From IMG/VR virus record IMGVR_UViG_3300009180_000021, positions 62,001 to 126,000 of that record: a stretch of 64,000 nt of DNA; one strand, given 5' to 3'. The position numbers were made by a program, and so were the translations under genes. Under the pieces are notes generated by a model. That model was not told the origin of the DNA. It did not search any database and saw nothing but the letters and a program-made list of their open reading frames with translations. Shown here piece by piece: positions 45,408 to 52,673 of the stretch (position 1 is its first letter; each line of letters begins with the position of its first letter). Source of the DNA: a virus.

Positions 45408-45421
45408 AAGTATAATACACC
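45408..45421 (-). promoter_or_regulatory. Late-type promoter motif GGTGTATTATACTT
   Basis: On the - strand, 43 bases upstream of the phoH-like TTG start and downstream of the dUTPase gene. Core identical to the sites at 52251 and 52652. Confidence 0.6.
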
Positions 45422-45437
45422 GTTAATAAGAGTTGTC

Positions 45438-45866
45438 TTATTTTATCCCACTAGAACCAAACCCATTATTTGACCTACTAGTATCTGAAAGATCCGACAC
45501 TTCTTCCATCTTAAAGTTCCAATGTTCTTCAAATATAATCTGTGCAATCCTATCTCCAACATTGACAATAAACTCTTTGTCTCTATCCGTATTATATAGA
45601 ACAACACCTAGAGGACCACGATAAGAGCTATCTACAACACCAGCCAATACATCAATACCATATTTAACAGCGAGTCCTGATCTGGGTGCTATTCTTCCGT
45701 AGAACCCATAAGGAATCTCTAAAGCCAATCCAGTATTAATAAGAGCACGAGACAATGGAGGAATAGTAATATTTTCTATTGATCTCAAATCAGCCCCAGC
45801 ATCCGATAAATTATTTCTAGATGGTAGGCTAGCTTTGGGATCTAGTTTTTTAAAGTATACTGGCAT
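45438..45866 (-). CDS. dut: dUTP diphosphatase
   Basis: 142 residues from the ATG at 45866, which overlaps the reductase stop as TAATG. Trimeric dUTPase motifs in order: LSDAGADLRS, PPLSRALINTGLALEIP, GRIAPRSGLAVKYGIDVLAGVVDSSYRG, GDRIAQIIF, and RSNNGFGSSG. It removes dUTP and supplies dUMP for thymidylate synthesis. Part of a dNTP gene group with the reductase and dCMP deaminase. An AATAAGA/TCTTATT inverted repeat (45425-45442) overlaps its stop but has no clear T-tract on this strand. Confidence 0.95.
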   Translation of the reverse strand: MPVYFKKLDPKASLPSRNNLSDAGADLRSIENITIPPLSRALINTGLALEIPYGFYGRIAPRSGLAVKYGIDVLAGVVDSSYRGPLGVVLYNTDRDKEFIVNVGDRIAQIIFEEHWNFKMEEVSDLSDTSRSNNGFGSSGIK

Positions 45867-48058
45867 TATATTAGGCAAGCTCCTCCAGCACAACTGATTT
45901 CCTCAATACCAGCAGTGTTATCTTCTGTTTCTAATAGTTGAGTATAGTCTACCTTACCAAAACTATTATATAGATCACAGTATATTTTCCAGTTATAAAC
46001 ATCTTTCATACAATATGTTAATCTTCTTATATCTCCATCAAAGTACTTACTGGCAAAATTTTTCATCTTAGTAGTAAACATAAGTTTATTCTCATCATCA
46101 CTATCTTTACCTTGATTTAAACCAACATAGTCACAAGCGGCCCACAGGTTATTATTAAAAGAGTTGAGAGCAAGCTCTATTAGTCCAGAGCACCACAAAG
46201 CAGCATCTCCGTATTCTTTAACAATTTCCCTACTTGTATATACTGTAGTAAATGGAGCTTGAGGATAATCCTTATCTCCGCTTTGTGGAATTAAAGATAT
46301 CCCTGCAAAATACTTCCTATTGTCATAAATGTATTTGGTTACAGATTCCCATTCGTCTGGTTTAACTGTGACAGTATTACTAACATTATGACTCAAATAT
46401 TCCTGTGTACATAATGATCTATTCTTGCCAGAGTGAACCCAGTTCTTTTGGGTATCTTTTACAACAGATAGCATTTCTACTGCTGGTAGTTGATTTCTTA
46501 ACTTAGCACCATCTGGTACCTCTATTGGAAACTTAACTACTTCATCAGTATTGTTTGCAGACCACGATGATTTTTCGCAGGCTTGCGGGTTTACTTTCTT
46601 GAAGTGTTGGTATGGTGCTTCTAAAATATTAGCCTGTACATGGCGTATGTATCGTTTAGCATGGTGAGGGTGGATGCCGGAACTAGTACCCAACATGCTT
46701 GACGATGTTCCCTCTGGCTTCAAGCAAGTTACTCTTGCCGCTTGGTTTATATTGATCTTTTTAGCAATTTGCTTATTGGTTTCAACAGCAATTTTAGCAC
46801 CCTTAGTTAATGTCTTTTCTGTAAGAACAAGATCATGTTTTTCCATGGTTCCAGTTAATGAGACTCCAAGCAAAGCTTCTCTTTCAAAGATCTTTTCGCT
46901 AGTTGGTCCAAGATACTCTAACTTGGTAAAGCCAGCTTGTAGTGTTCCTATGATAGCTGCTGCCTTGCATCTTTCATAGAAATCTTCTTCATCGTCAACA
47001 CTAGAGCAATTAATTGTGGAAAGATTACAGCCCTGCCATCCGCTTTTACCGCTGCTCTCATCAATAGGCCACATTCCAATTTCAACACAAGGATTAAAAA
47101 TCATCTCTGTTGATTCGCTCCAAATGAAGCCCGGCTCACCAAACTCCTTAACTGATTGCATCAAGCCAGAAAATTCTTCAAAGGTAGTTTCGCTTTTTAG
47201 TAGTAGAGCAGAGTTATTACTTCGTGCTCTTTGTGGATTTTCCACATACCAGTTGCCTGTCTTGGCTTTAGCCATCTCATCGTCATCATGACTAAATAGT
47301 GCTAGAGATGCGCTTCTTCTAACTCCACCAGATAAAACGGCGTCACTACTATGCATAACAATATCATAAGCATCAATTGGTCTTAGCTTCTTTTGTCCAT
47401 TACTAATACATCTATCTAGTAGTGCTCTGATTTTTTCAAGACCATTGGCCAATGGCTCATATCCGGGAGCCTTACCAACACCAGATGCCAGTGATGATCC
47501 TTTTGGTCTAATATTGGAATAGTCAAATACAATGTGAGTATTTTTATATTGCTTGAATTCTTCAACTGGTTTACTAAAATAAGAACTTAGTAAAACACCT
47601 AGAGCATTTGCCCAGCCCTCGATACTATCATCGATGACATATTTGGTAGCTTGATCACTTTCTATTTCATGTTCTAATGAGGGTAGTTTTGCGACATGGT
47701 GCTTCTGAACACTGAATCCAGTGCCAGACCCACACAATAATAACCAAAAGCATTCCTGAAAGAATCTTAGACGATCACAGTAGCTTGCTGTACAATTATA
47801 GATTTTAGCATGACGCTTTAAGATAGGATCTCCACCGAACTGTAATGCTCTTTGACTACCAAGAACTTTCTTCTTATACATAATGTCATATGCCCAGTCG
47901 ATATCTTCTGCTATTCCGAAAGAATCATATTGAGTATGCATCATTTCACGTACTCTATCAACAGCCTCTTTCCAGGTTTCTCTACGATTCTTGTCCTCTA
48001 ACCAACGAGCATATTTGCTGACGAATGTATAGTTTTGTAGTTCTTGAAGTGCGGACAT
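45866..48058 (-). CDS. nrdJ: Adenosylcobalamin-dependent (class II) ribonucleotide reductase
   Basis: 730 residues, near the length of the monomeric Lactobacillus-type triphosphate reductase. Seen: AKIYNCTASYCDR (N-terminal Cys), LLCGSGTGFSVQ, NPCVEIGMWP and GWQGCNLSTINCS (active-site region), CLKPEGTSSSMLG, and the C-terminal redox pair SCAGGACLI. It reduces ribonucleotides without oxygen or an iron subunit but needs B12 from the host. AGGAG ribosome-binding site lies inside the small upstream gene. Confidence 0.95.
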   Translation of the reverse strand: MSALQELQNYTFVSKYARWLEDKNRRETWKEAVDRVREMMHTQYDSFGIAEDIDWAYDIMYKKKVLGSQRALQFGGDPILKRHAKIYNCTASYCDRLRFFQECFWLLLCGSGTGFSVQKHHVAKLPSLEHEIESDQATKYVIDDSIEGWANALGVLLSSYFSKPVEEFKQYKNTHIVFDYSNIRPKGSSLASGVGKAPGYEPLANGLEKIRALLDRCISNGQKKLRPIDAYDIVMHSSDAVLSGGVRRSASLALFSHDDDEMAKAKTGNWYVENPQRARSNNSALLLKSETTFEEFSGLMQSVKEFGEPGFIWSESTEMIFNPCVEIGMWPIDESSGKSGWQGCNLSTINCSSVDDEEDFYERCKAAAIIGTLQAGFTKLEYLGPTSEKIFEREALLGVSLTGTMEKHDLVLTEKTLTKGAKIAVETNKQIAKKININQAARVTCLKPEGTSSSMLGTSSGIHPHHAKRYIRHVQANILEAPYQHFKKVNPQACEKSSWSANNTDEVVKFPIEVPDGAKLRNQLPAVEMLSVVKDTQKNWVHSGKNRSLCTQEYLSHNVSNTVTVKPDEWESVTKYIYDNRKYFAGISLIPQSGDKDYPQAPFTTVYTSREIVKEYGDAALWCSGLIELALNSFNNNLWAACDYVGLNQGKDSDDENKLMFTTKMKNFASKYFDGDIRRLTYCMKDVYNWKIYCDLYNSFGKVDYTQLLETEDNTAGIEEISCAGGACLI

Positions 48059-48059
48059 A

Positions 48060-48197
48060 TTATCTCCTATTTAGTAATGCAATGAGGCCGAGAATAACGG
48101 TGATATGGAACTGTTTATTAACATTAGGATCACCGACGTATTCCAGATATGATAAATAAAATACTGATAGATAAAAAAATAAACTTTGTACATTCAT
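48060..48197 (-). CDS. 45-residue membrane-type small protein
   Basis: ATG overlaps the dCMP deaminase stop (ATGA); the stop lies 1 base before the reductase ATG. Sequence begins MNVQSLFFYLSVFYLSYLEYV and ends with HITVILGLIALLNRR: two hydrophobic stretches separated by a polar DPNVNKQ turn, ending in Arg-Arg. The exact fit between coupled genes supports it. Function unknown. Confidence 0.6.
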   Translation of the reverse strand: MNVQSLFFYLSVFYLSYLEYVGDPNVNKQFHITVILGLIALLNRR

Positions 48198-48661
48198 ATT
48201 ACACCGCACAGACTCTTTAGCCAAGACAAGTCTGGTGTTACTTTCATAATTTTTATTCCACTCATCTCTACAAAAGTATCGAATATTTTTTTAGCATTAT
48301 CATCAAATAAATGTGTTCCATGATCATCTGTCATATAAACTGTTTGAACACCTTCCTGCCATAAAGCCATAATACAATCATTACAGCATTGACCAGTAAC
48401 ATATGCTATACCATTATCTGGTCTAACAACACAATTAGATAGTGCGTTTCTTTCAGAGTGAACCATCCAAGGATATTTATCTGGACGATCCTTTGGTAAC
48501 TTACTATCATCTAAGCCCCTTGGATATCCATTATATCCTACTCCTAATATCCTATTATTTTGATCCGTGATAACACAACCATGCTGAGTGTGTACATCAT
48601 GACTCCTTTGGGAAATAACTTTAGCCAATCCCAAGAAGTAATCGGTCCAGACAGGTCTCAT
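48194..48661 (-). CDS. dCMP deaminase
   Basis: 155 residues. Zinc-site motifs of the cytidine/deoxycytidylate deaminase fold: MVHSERNAL (His, Glu) and GQCCNDCIMAL (two Cys), plus the preceding HTQHGCVITDQNNRILGVGYNGYP. It turns dCMP into dUMP, complementing the dUTPase and dNMP kinase encoded here. No thymidylate synthase gene is in this window. Confidence 0.93.
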   Translation of the reverse strand: MRPVWTDYFLGLAKVISQRSHDVHTQHGCVITDQNNRILGVGYNGYPRGLDDSKLPKDRPDKYPWMVHSERNALSNCVVRPDNGIAYVTGQCCNDCIMALWQEGVQTVYMTDDHGTHLFDDNAKKIFDTFVEMSGIKIMKVTPDLSWLKSLCGVI

Positions 48662-48671
48662 TTTTGGTGAA

Positions 48672-48917
48672 TTATTTTTCTAATAGCTTTTTGTAAAAAA
48701 TCAAGGAAGAAATAGCTCCTGCAACTCCCATGACTACCCCTGCGGGTTGTAGCGGTGTCATACCCAGTAGATAGGTTATTATACCGCCACAGTAGGATCC
48801 TGCAACCCCTAAAGCTATAGTTTTCCAGAAGCCAAAATTCTCCTCTCCTGGCACTATACTCTTTGCAATTGAACCAACAAAAAGACCATAAACACACCAG
48901 ATCATTATATTAAACAT
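48672..48917 (-). CDS. GlsB/YeaQ/YmgE-type small membrane protein
   Basis: 81 residues with three hydrophobic segments: WCVYGLFVGSIAKSIVPG, FWKTIALGVAGSYCGGIITYLLG and AGVVMGVAGAISSLIF. The G-rich pattern, with a W-to-P first segment and N-F-G-F-W before the second, is that of the transglycosylase-associated (GlsB/YeaQ/YmgE) family. It starts the membrane module upstream of dCMP deaminase and overlaps the next gene by 8 bases. Its role in a phage is unknown; envelope stress or lysis control is possible. Confidence 0.8.
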   Translation of the reverse strand: MFNIMIWCVYGLFVGSIAKSIVPGEENFGFWKTIALGVAGSYCGGIITYLLGMTPLQPAGVVMGVAGAISSLIFYKKLLEK

Positions 48918-49308
48918 TTGCTGCCTCCACTAAGGTTACCACTTCCTCCTCCGTAAGAACTTCTCCTGTTTCTAATAAAGCATTCAATATTGCCAAAGAA
49001 TACTTTTCATAATCTTCTTTTTTCATTTCTCTTCTTAAGATTTTCTTAATTCTCATTTTAGTAAACCAGCCTCTACGCTCACTAAAAGTATGTAGTTGTT
49101 CACTGTACATCGCATATTTATCTTCTGCTGTAGATTGAGCAGTTAATTTATTTTTATTGCACTCTTGTAGTATTCTTACACAAGTTAAGACTATGCTAAT
49201 GATCATTAAAATAGTAACAATAGCAAATCCATATATCTGATCTTTTGGTACATTAGATTTTTCTAGAATTTTAATAGCTATAGCCTTGAGTTTTTCATTA
49301 TCAGCCAT
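48910..49308 (-). CDS. Single-pass membrane protein with charged cytoplasmic tail
   Basis: 132 residues. One transmembrane segment at about residues 26-48 (IYGFAIVTILMIISIVLTCVRIL), then a long charged helical tail (RGWFTKMRIKKILRREMKKEDYEKYS). Strong AAGGAG site before the ATG. No family recognised. Sits in the membrane/lysis-like module. Confidence 0.7.
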   Translation of the reverse strand: MADNEKLKAIAIKILEKSNVPKDQIYGFAIVTILMIISIVLTCVRILQECNKNKLTAQSTAEDKYAMYSEQLHTFSERRGWFTKMRIKKILRREMKKEDYEKYSLAILNALLETGEVLTEEEVVTLVEAANV

Positions 49309-49313
49309 AGTAT

Positions 49314-49664
49314 TTATCTCCTTGGTGTTTTAACTGGGCATTGGCCATCTGGACAATTTATCGGAGCAGAATAATTCTTAGGTGCTGTTGGATTAATTGA
49401 TTTAATTGGGCCTACTGAAATTGATCCCTTATCTGCTTCGCAGTATGTACAATCAATTTTTAAGATACCATCACCACTCATATACCAACCTTTACCCTTG
49501 CAAACTGGGCAGTCTTTTCTTTTATACTTTTGTGTTGTTTCCTGCATATGCTTGGCTTTAATAATACCGCCAGCAAGGGTGACTGGTGCTATTGTTGAGC
49601 CATAGTAACTAGACTGAGTAAACAATAGACTAATGCAAAATAAGCCAACAAATAATTTATTCAT
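49314..49664 (-). CDS. Exported protein with CxxCxGxG zinc knuckle
   Basis: 116 residues. Signal-peptide-like start (MNKLFVGLFCISLLFTQSSYY). The middle has CPVCKGKGWYMSGDGILKIDCTYC, a DnaJ-type zinc knuckle. The C-terminus has another Cys pair (CPDGQCPVK). Probably exported or membrane anchored, with a metal or disulfide-stabilised domain. Overlaps the next gene by 4 bases. Confidence 0.7.
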   Translation of the reverse strand: MNKLFVGLFCISLLFTQSSYYGSTIAPVTLAGGIIKAKHMQETTQKYKRKDCPVCKGKGWYMSGDGILKIDCTYCEADKGSISVGPIKSINPTAPKNYSAPINCPDGQCPVKTPRR

Positions 49665-49885
49665 TTTTTATCTCTCCATGGAAGAGGAATGATATTGTCA
49701 ATAGTATCTACCACAGTTTTAAGTGGTCGTGGTCTATTGGGTTTAACTGGAGAGTCTGGAGTATCTACTTTGGGTTTTGGTCCAAACTTTTCTTGAGCCT
49801 TAGTAAATAGTCTAGCTAAGGTTTCAATAACATTAATTATCATATTGATAACTGCTCTTAACTCTAATCTTTCTCTTAAATTCAT
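49661..49885 (-). CDS. Small membrane-associated protein with Pro/Lys linker
   Basis: 74 residues. Amphipathic N-terminal helix (NLRERLELRAVINMIINVIETLARLF), then a Lys/Pro-rich spacer (FGPKPKVDTPDSPVKPNRPRP) and LPWRDKK end. Preceded by a late-type promoter 33-45 bases upstream, so it starts a transcript. Function unknown. Confidence 0.6.
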   Translation of the reverse strand: MNLRERLELRAVINMIINVIETLARLFTKAQEKFGPKPKVDTPDSPVKPNRPRPLKTVVDTIDNIIPLPWRDKK

Positions 49886-49916
49886 AAAATTATTCCCCAG
49901 AAGGAATCTAGATATA

Positions 49917-49930
49917 TTATTATATACACC
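49917..49930 (-). promoter_or_regulatory. Late-type promoter motif GGTGTATATAATAA
   Basis: On the - strand between the peptidase stop and the 74-residue gene. It shares GGTGTAT with the other late-type sites; the tail is A/T only. Confidence 0.55.
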
Positions 49931-49966
49931 TAATAAGAGATGATCAGTTAACCAGCAATTTACGAT

Positions 49967-50893
49967 TTATAGATAGTCTTCAAATCCGTAGCTTGGTAAC
50001 TTTTGAAGAGGAAAACCATCAAAACCACTAAATGCATATGATCCATTCATTGCCAACATTCCAGCGGCCACATCAGCATGAATTAAAAATGAACCATCTG
50101 GAATTGGACCCCATTCTGGATGTCCACCATCATTCCATTTACCCCAGCTATTTTGAACTAAAAAGGCTGGCTCACTACCAGTATCATCACATGCTATCCA
50201 AGCCATGCAATGTCCCCAACTACCAGATGTTCTGGCAAATCCCTTTTTATCTCTACTATTACTAAATCCATAATTAGAACATACTGCTAATCCATAACCA
50301 TTAGCAAGAGCATCTCTAGCTTCTTCTACTGTTCGTATTAATGAAGCAGTTTTTATTTGATGGTCGTTTGCTGTGTCTATTACTTTATCAGGTAATCCGC
50401 GACCGCCCCAGCTAGCCCCTAGACTACCATTATATTTACTAAAGTCAGCAACACCTGGATAGTTTTTTCTTACTACTATTCCACCGATCTTACTAACAAA
50501 CTCTGCGGCTCTAGAGCAACTCATACCTTCACCGGAAAATCCTCTTGCTCCATAGATAGCCTCTGTTGCTCCTTTTGCTATCCAATCCTCTCTCTCATTA
50601 CCAATATCTATTTCTACTGCTCGCGTAACATCACAAGCGTTTCGTGTTCCATGGCTCACACAATCTCCAGTAGTTTGTCTTTCATTATAAGGATTTTTAT
50701 CAAACTTTAATACACTCTTATATGGTGTTGAGAGTTTACCCTTACCACTACCGCTAATTTTTTTACTAGCATCACCAAATAATGGATACTTTGAAGTTTC
50801 CATCAAATGATCATAGACATGCTGCTCCCATATGCATCCGCTGAATCCCTTGCGATAATTATCGTATAGTTCTTTTGGAGATAGTCTAGGCAT
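49967..50893 (-). CDS. Papain-type (C1) cysteine peptidase
   Basis: 308 residues. Complete catalytic layout: Gln and Cys in RQTTGDCVSHGTRNA, His in SGSWGHCMAWIACDD, Asn in FLVQNSWGKWND. No signal peptide; the N-terminal 60 residues are polar and could be a propeptide or a structural extension. It lies inside the membrane/lysis-like module between small membrane proteins. It could mature virion or tail proteins or act on the host envelope or defences; none is shown by the sequence. Confidence 0.88.
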   Translation of the reverse strand: MPRLSPKELYDNYRKGFSGCIWEQHVYDHLMETSKYPLFGDASKKISGSGKGKLSTPYKSVLKFDKNPYNERQTTGDCVSHGTRNACDVTRAVEIDIGNEREDWIAKGATEAIYGARGFSGEGMSCSRAAEFVSKIGGIVVRKNYPGVADFSKYNGSLGASWGGRGLPDKVIDTANDHQIKTASLIRTVEEARDALANGYGLAVCSNYGFSNSRDKKGFARTSGSWGHCMAWIACDDTGSEPAFLVQNSWGKWNDGGHPEWGPIPDGSFLIHADVAAGMLAMNGSYAFSGFDGFPLQKLPSYGFEDYL

Positions 50894-51387
50894 TATTTTG
50901 AACCTTCGTTACAAGACCAAGCTAAAGCATTAAGACCTTCTACAGCTTTAACTCTTAGCTCTTTGGATAATAGAATTTGATCATCACCAATTGAAGCAAC
51001 AACCACTTCTTTTGCTTCTTTTGCTAAATTGGGATACTTACCTTTAATATCTAGTCTAAGCATGATACCGGCTAGACTATTAGCTTGACGAATTTCTTCG
51101 GTACTTTTAATTACCTGATCTTCACCATCAAGTTCAACTAGCTTTGCTAAATCAAGATATAGATCTCTGAGTCTTTTAGCTTCTGATTTAACTCCTGCTT
51201 CTTTCAAAACAGCAATAACATCTTCGGCTTCTTTTTTAACTGTCTCATCAGTTGGTGCGGATAATTCCAGAACATCAACAGATACTGGTCTATTTGGTAA
51301 AAAATTAAATCCTGAAAGATCAAACTTAGCCAGACCAACTAGAATCAATAAACCAGCAACTATAAGTAATAGATTATTGTTTTTCAT
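50893..51387 (-). CDS. Membrane-anchored helical protein
   Basis: About 164 residues from the ATG at 51387 (GAGGAAAA upstream). N-terminal anchor NNLLLIVAGLLILVGLAKF, then a mostly helical charged domain (VKKEAEDVIAVLKEAGVKSEAKRLRDLYLDLAKLV). A single Cys near the C-terminus. Immediately precedes the peptidase gene with one base shared. Unknown function. Confidence 0.7.
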   Translation of the reverse strand: MKNNNLLLIVAGLLILVGLAKFDLSGFNFLPNRPVSVDVLELSAPTDETVKKEAEDVIAVLKEAGVKSEAKRLRDLYLDLAKLVELDGEDQVIKSTEEIRQANSLAGIMLRLDIKGKYPNLAKEAKEVVVASIGDDQILLSKELRVKAVEGLNALAWSCNEGSK

Positions 51388-51389
51388 AA

Positions 51390-51785
51390 TCACTTTTCCT
51401 CTTTCTTAGCACAAACATTAGGACTTAAAAATGGAAACATTTGATCAGCAACCTTAACTGCTTCAGCACAACCACTCTTATCTGCTAAGTCTCGTGTTTG
51501 TTTCCACGATACTACTAGCTTAAAGAACGTATCTTCTTTGCTATCAGCTATTACTTTTGGCAACACAACAGGATCAACCTTTGGAACATCTACTGTTGGA
51601 AGTTTAACACCACCATTAGAGAATAATCCCTTTACCCTATCGGCTAATGAACCCAATAGTTGCTGTACTGGACTTAACTTATCCTTAAACAATACCCATA
51701 GAACTAAACCTACACCGGCGTAAAGAGCCAAATCCGTTGTGCTCAATTTGCTACTAAACTCTTGGAAGCTCTCTGTAAAATTCAT
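51390..51785 (-). CDS. Membrane protein of the lysis-like module
   Basis: 131 residues. One transmembrane segment (LALYAGVGLVLWVLFKD, residues about 19-35) after a short polar N-terminus, then a Val/Pro/Asp linker (VKLPTVDVPKVDPVVLPKVI) and a helical domain with two Cys. No family recognised. Follows the 143-residue gene by 15 bases. Confidence 0.68.
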   Translation of the reverse strand: MNFTESFQEFSSKLSTTDLALYAGVGLVLWVLFKDKLSPVQQLLGSLADRVKGLFSNGGVKLPTVDVPKVDPVVLPKVIADSKEDTFFKLVVSWKQTRDLADKSGCAEAVKVADQMFPFLSPNVCAKKEEK

Positions 51786-51800
51786 TTTATATTCCTCGTT

Positions 51801-52232
51801 TTATTTATCTGAAATTTTTGGTACATTATCTACACTTGGATCAACAGTATTGGGATCCAAAAACACACCGGTTTGTCTGAAAATTTCAACCATAGAATCT
51901 ATAGTTGAACTTACCAATAACATCAAAAGAGCTTTGATGTACTTTTGTATAATAGGCTGTAAAGCAGATGGAACATATGGGATGTTCACTACTAAGAAAA
52001 CTTTATCATAAAAATTGCTTATCATATTCAAAGCAATCTCTTTTTTATTTGACCCTTTAAGAGAAGGATTGTTATCTTCTATAACTTGTACCGTATCTGC
52101 TACTGCAAGTTGTAAGATTCCCCATGCTTGATTTACAGCTACTGACTTATTACTACTTAATGACTTTTTGACTTTATTAATGAGATCTTCTAATTTAGAA
52201 AAAAGCTCAATACTCAAGATTGTACTATCCAT
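51801..52232 (-). CDS. Helical protein of the lysis-like module, unknown
   Basis: 143 residues, almost all helical without a membrane segment. ELFSKLEDLINKVKKSLSSNKS and LPIIQKYIKALLMLLVSSTIDSMVEIF-like hydrophobic helices suggest a coiled-coil or membrane-associated protein. AAGGAG ribosome-binding site and a late-type promoter lie directly upstream. Confidence 0.65.
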   Translation of the reverse strand: MDSTILSIELFSKLEDLINKVKKSLSSNKSVAVNQAWGILQLAVADTVQVIEDNNPSLKGSNKKEIALNMISNFYDKVFLVVNIPYVPSALQPIIQKYIKALLMLLVSSTIDSMVEIFRQTGVFLDPNTVDPSVDNVPKISDK

Positions 52233-52250
52233 AAAAACTCCTTATTGTTA

Positions 52251-52264
52251 ATATATAATACACC
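52251..52264 (-). promoter_or_regulatory. Late-type promoter motif GGTGTATTATATAT
   Basis: On the - strand, 18 bases upstream of the ATG at 52232 with the AAGGAG site between. Best match to the consensus of the ten sites. Confidence 0.65.
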
Positions 52265-52275
52265 AAAGAAAGAAA

Positions 52276-52614
52276 TTAGGTCAATCCCTGATCTGTAATT
52301 TCAGTAGTTGGTTTCTTTTTAGTTGTTTTTTTCTTTTTACTTTTAGAGTTGCGACTATTAGCTATTTTTCTTTCTTCTGGAGTTGCTGTGCTCCACCAAG
52401 TTTTCTTAAGGTCTGTTCGTCCCTTAACATACTTAAATAATACTGTTAATTGTCCTATAATAAGTATAGTAGCTTCTAGACCTCTGCTTGTTTCTTGAAT
52501 AAGGTCTTCCTTTTGAGAATTTTCTCCAATAAGACCCATTAGATACAAACCACTAAAAATAAAACTTACCATAGTGAACCAGAATTCACTAGTTTTATAG
52601 CCAGGTTTTACCAT
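52276..52614 (-). CDS. Holin-like membrane protein
   Basis: 112 residues. KPGYKTSEFWFTMVSFIFSGLYLMGLI is the typical start of phage holin-like proteins (G-Y-K-T-x-E-F-W then a transmembrane helix). A second hydrophobic helix (LEATILIIGQLTVLFKYV) follows, then a very basic tail (KSKKKKTTKKK). The topology suits a two-helix holin. A canonical endolysin is not evident in this window. Late-type promoter upstream. Confidence 0.7.
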   Translation of the reverse strand: MVKPGYKTSEFWFTMVSFIFSGLYLMGLIGENSQKEDLIQETSRGLEATILIIGQLTVLFKYVKGRTDLKKTWWSTATPEERKIANSRNSKSKKKKTTKKKPTTEITDQGLT

Positions 52615-52651
52615 TTTAATACTCCAATTAAAGATAAATATATCAGTATCA

Positions 52652-52665
52652 GAATATAATACACC
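52652..52665 (-). promoter_or_regulatory. Late-type promoter motif GGTGTATTATATTC
   Basis: On the - strand, 37 bases upstream of the holin-like ATG, in the gap before the adhesin gene's stop. Confidence 0.62.
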
Positions 52666-52673
52666 GGTTATTA

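Noticed and set aside
45425-45442. AATAAGA/TCTTATT hairpin at the dUTPase stop
   Set aside because: Weak stem, no T-tract on the gene strand; left as a note under dUTPase.
48658-48897. 80-codon frame inside the GlsB-like region
   Set aside because: It overlaps the well-supported GlsB/YeaQ-like gene in another frame and has no domain or ribosome-binding site.
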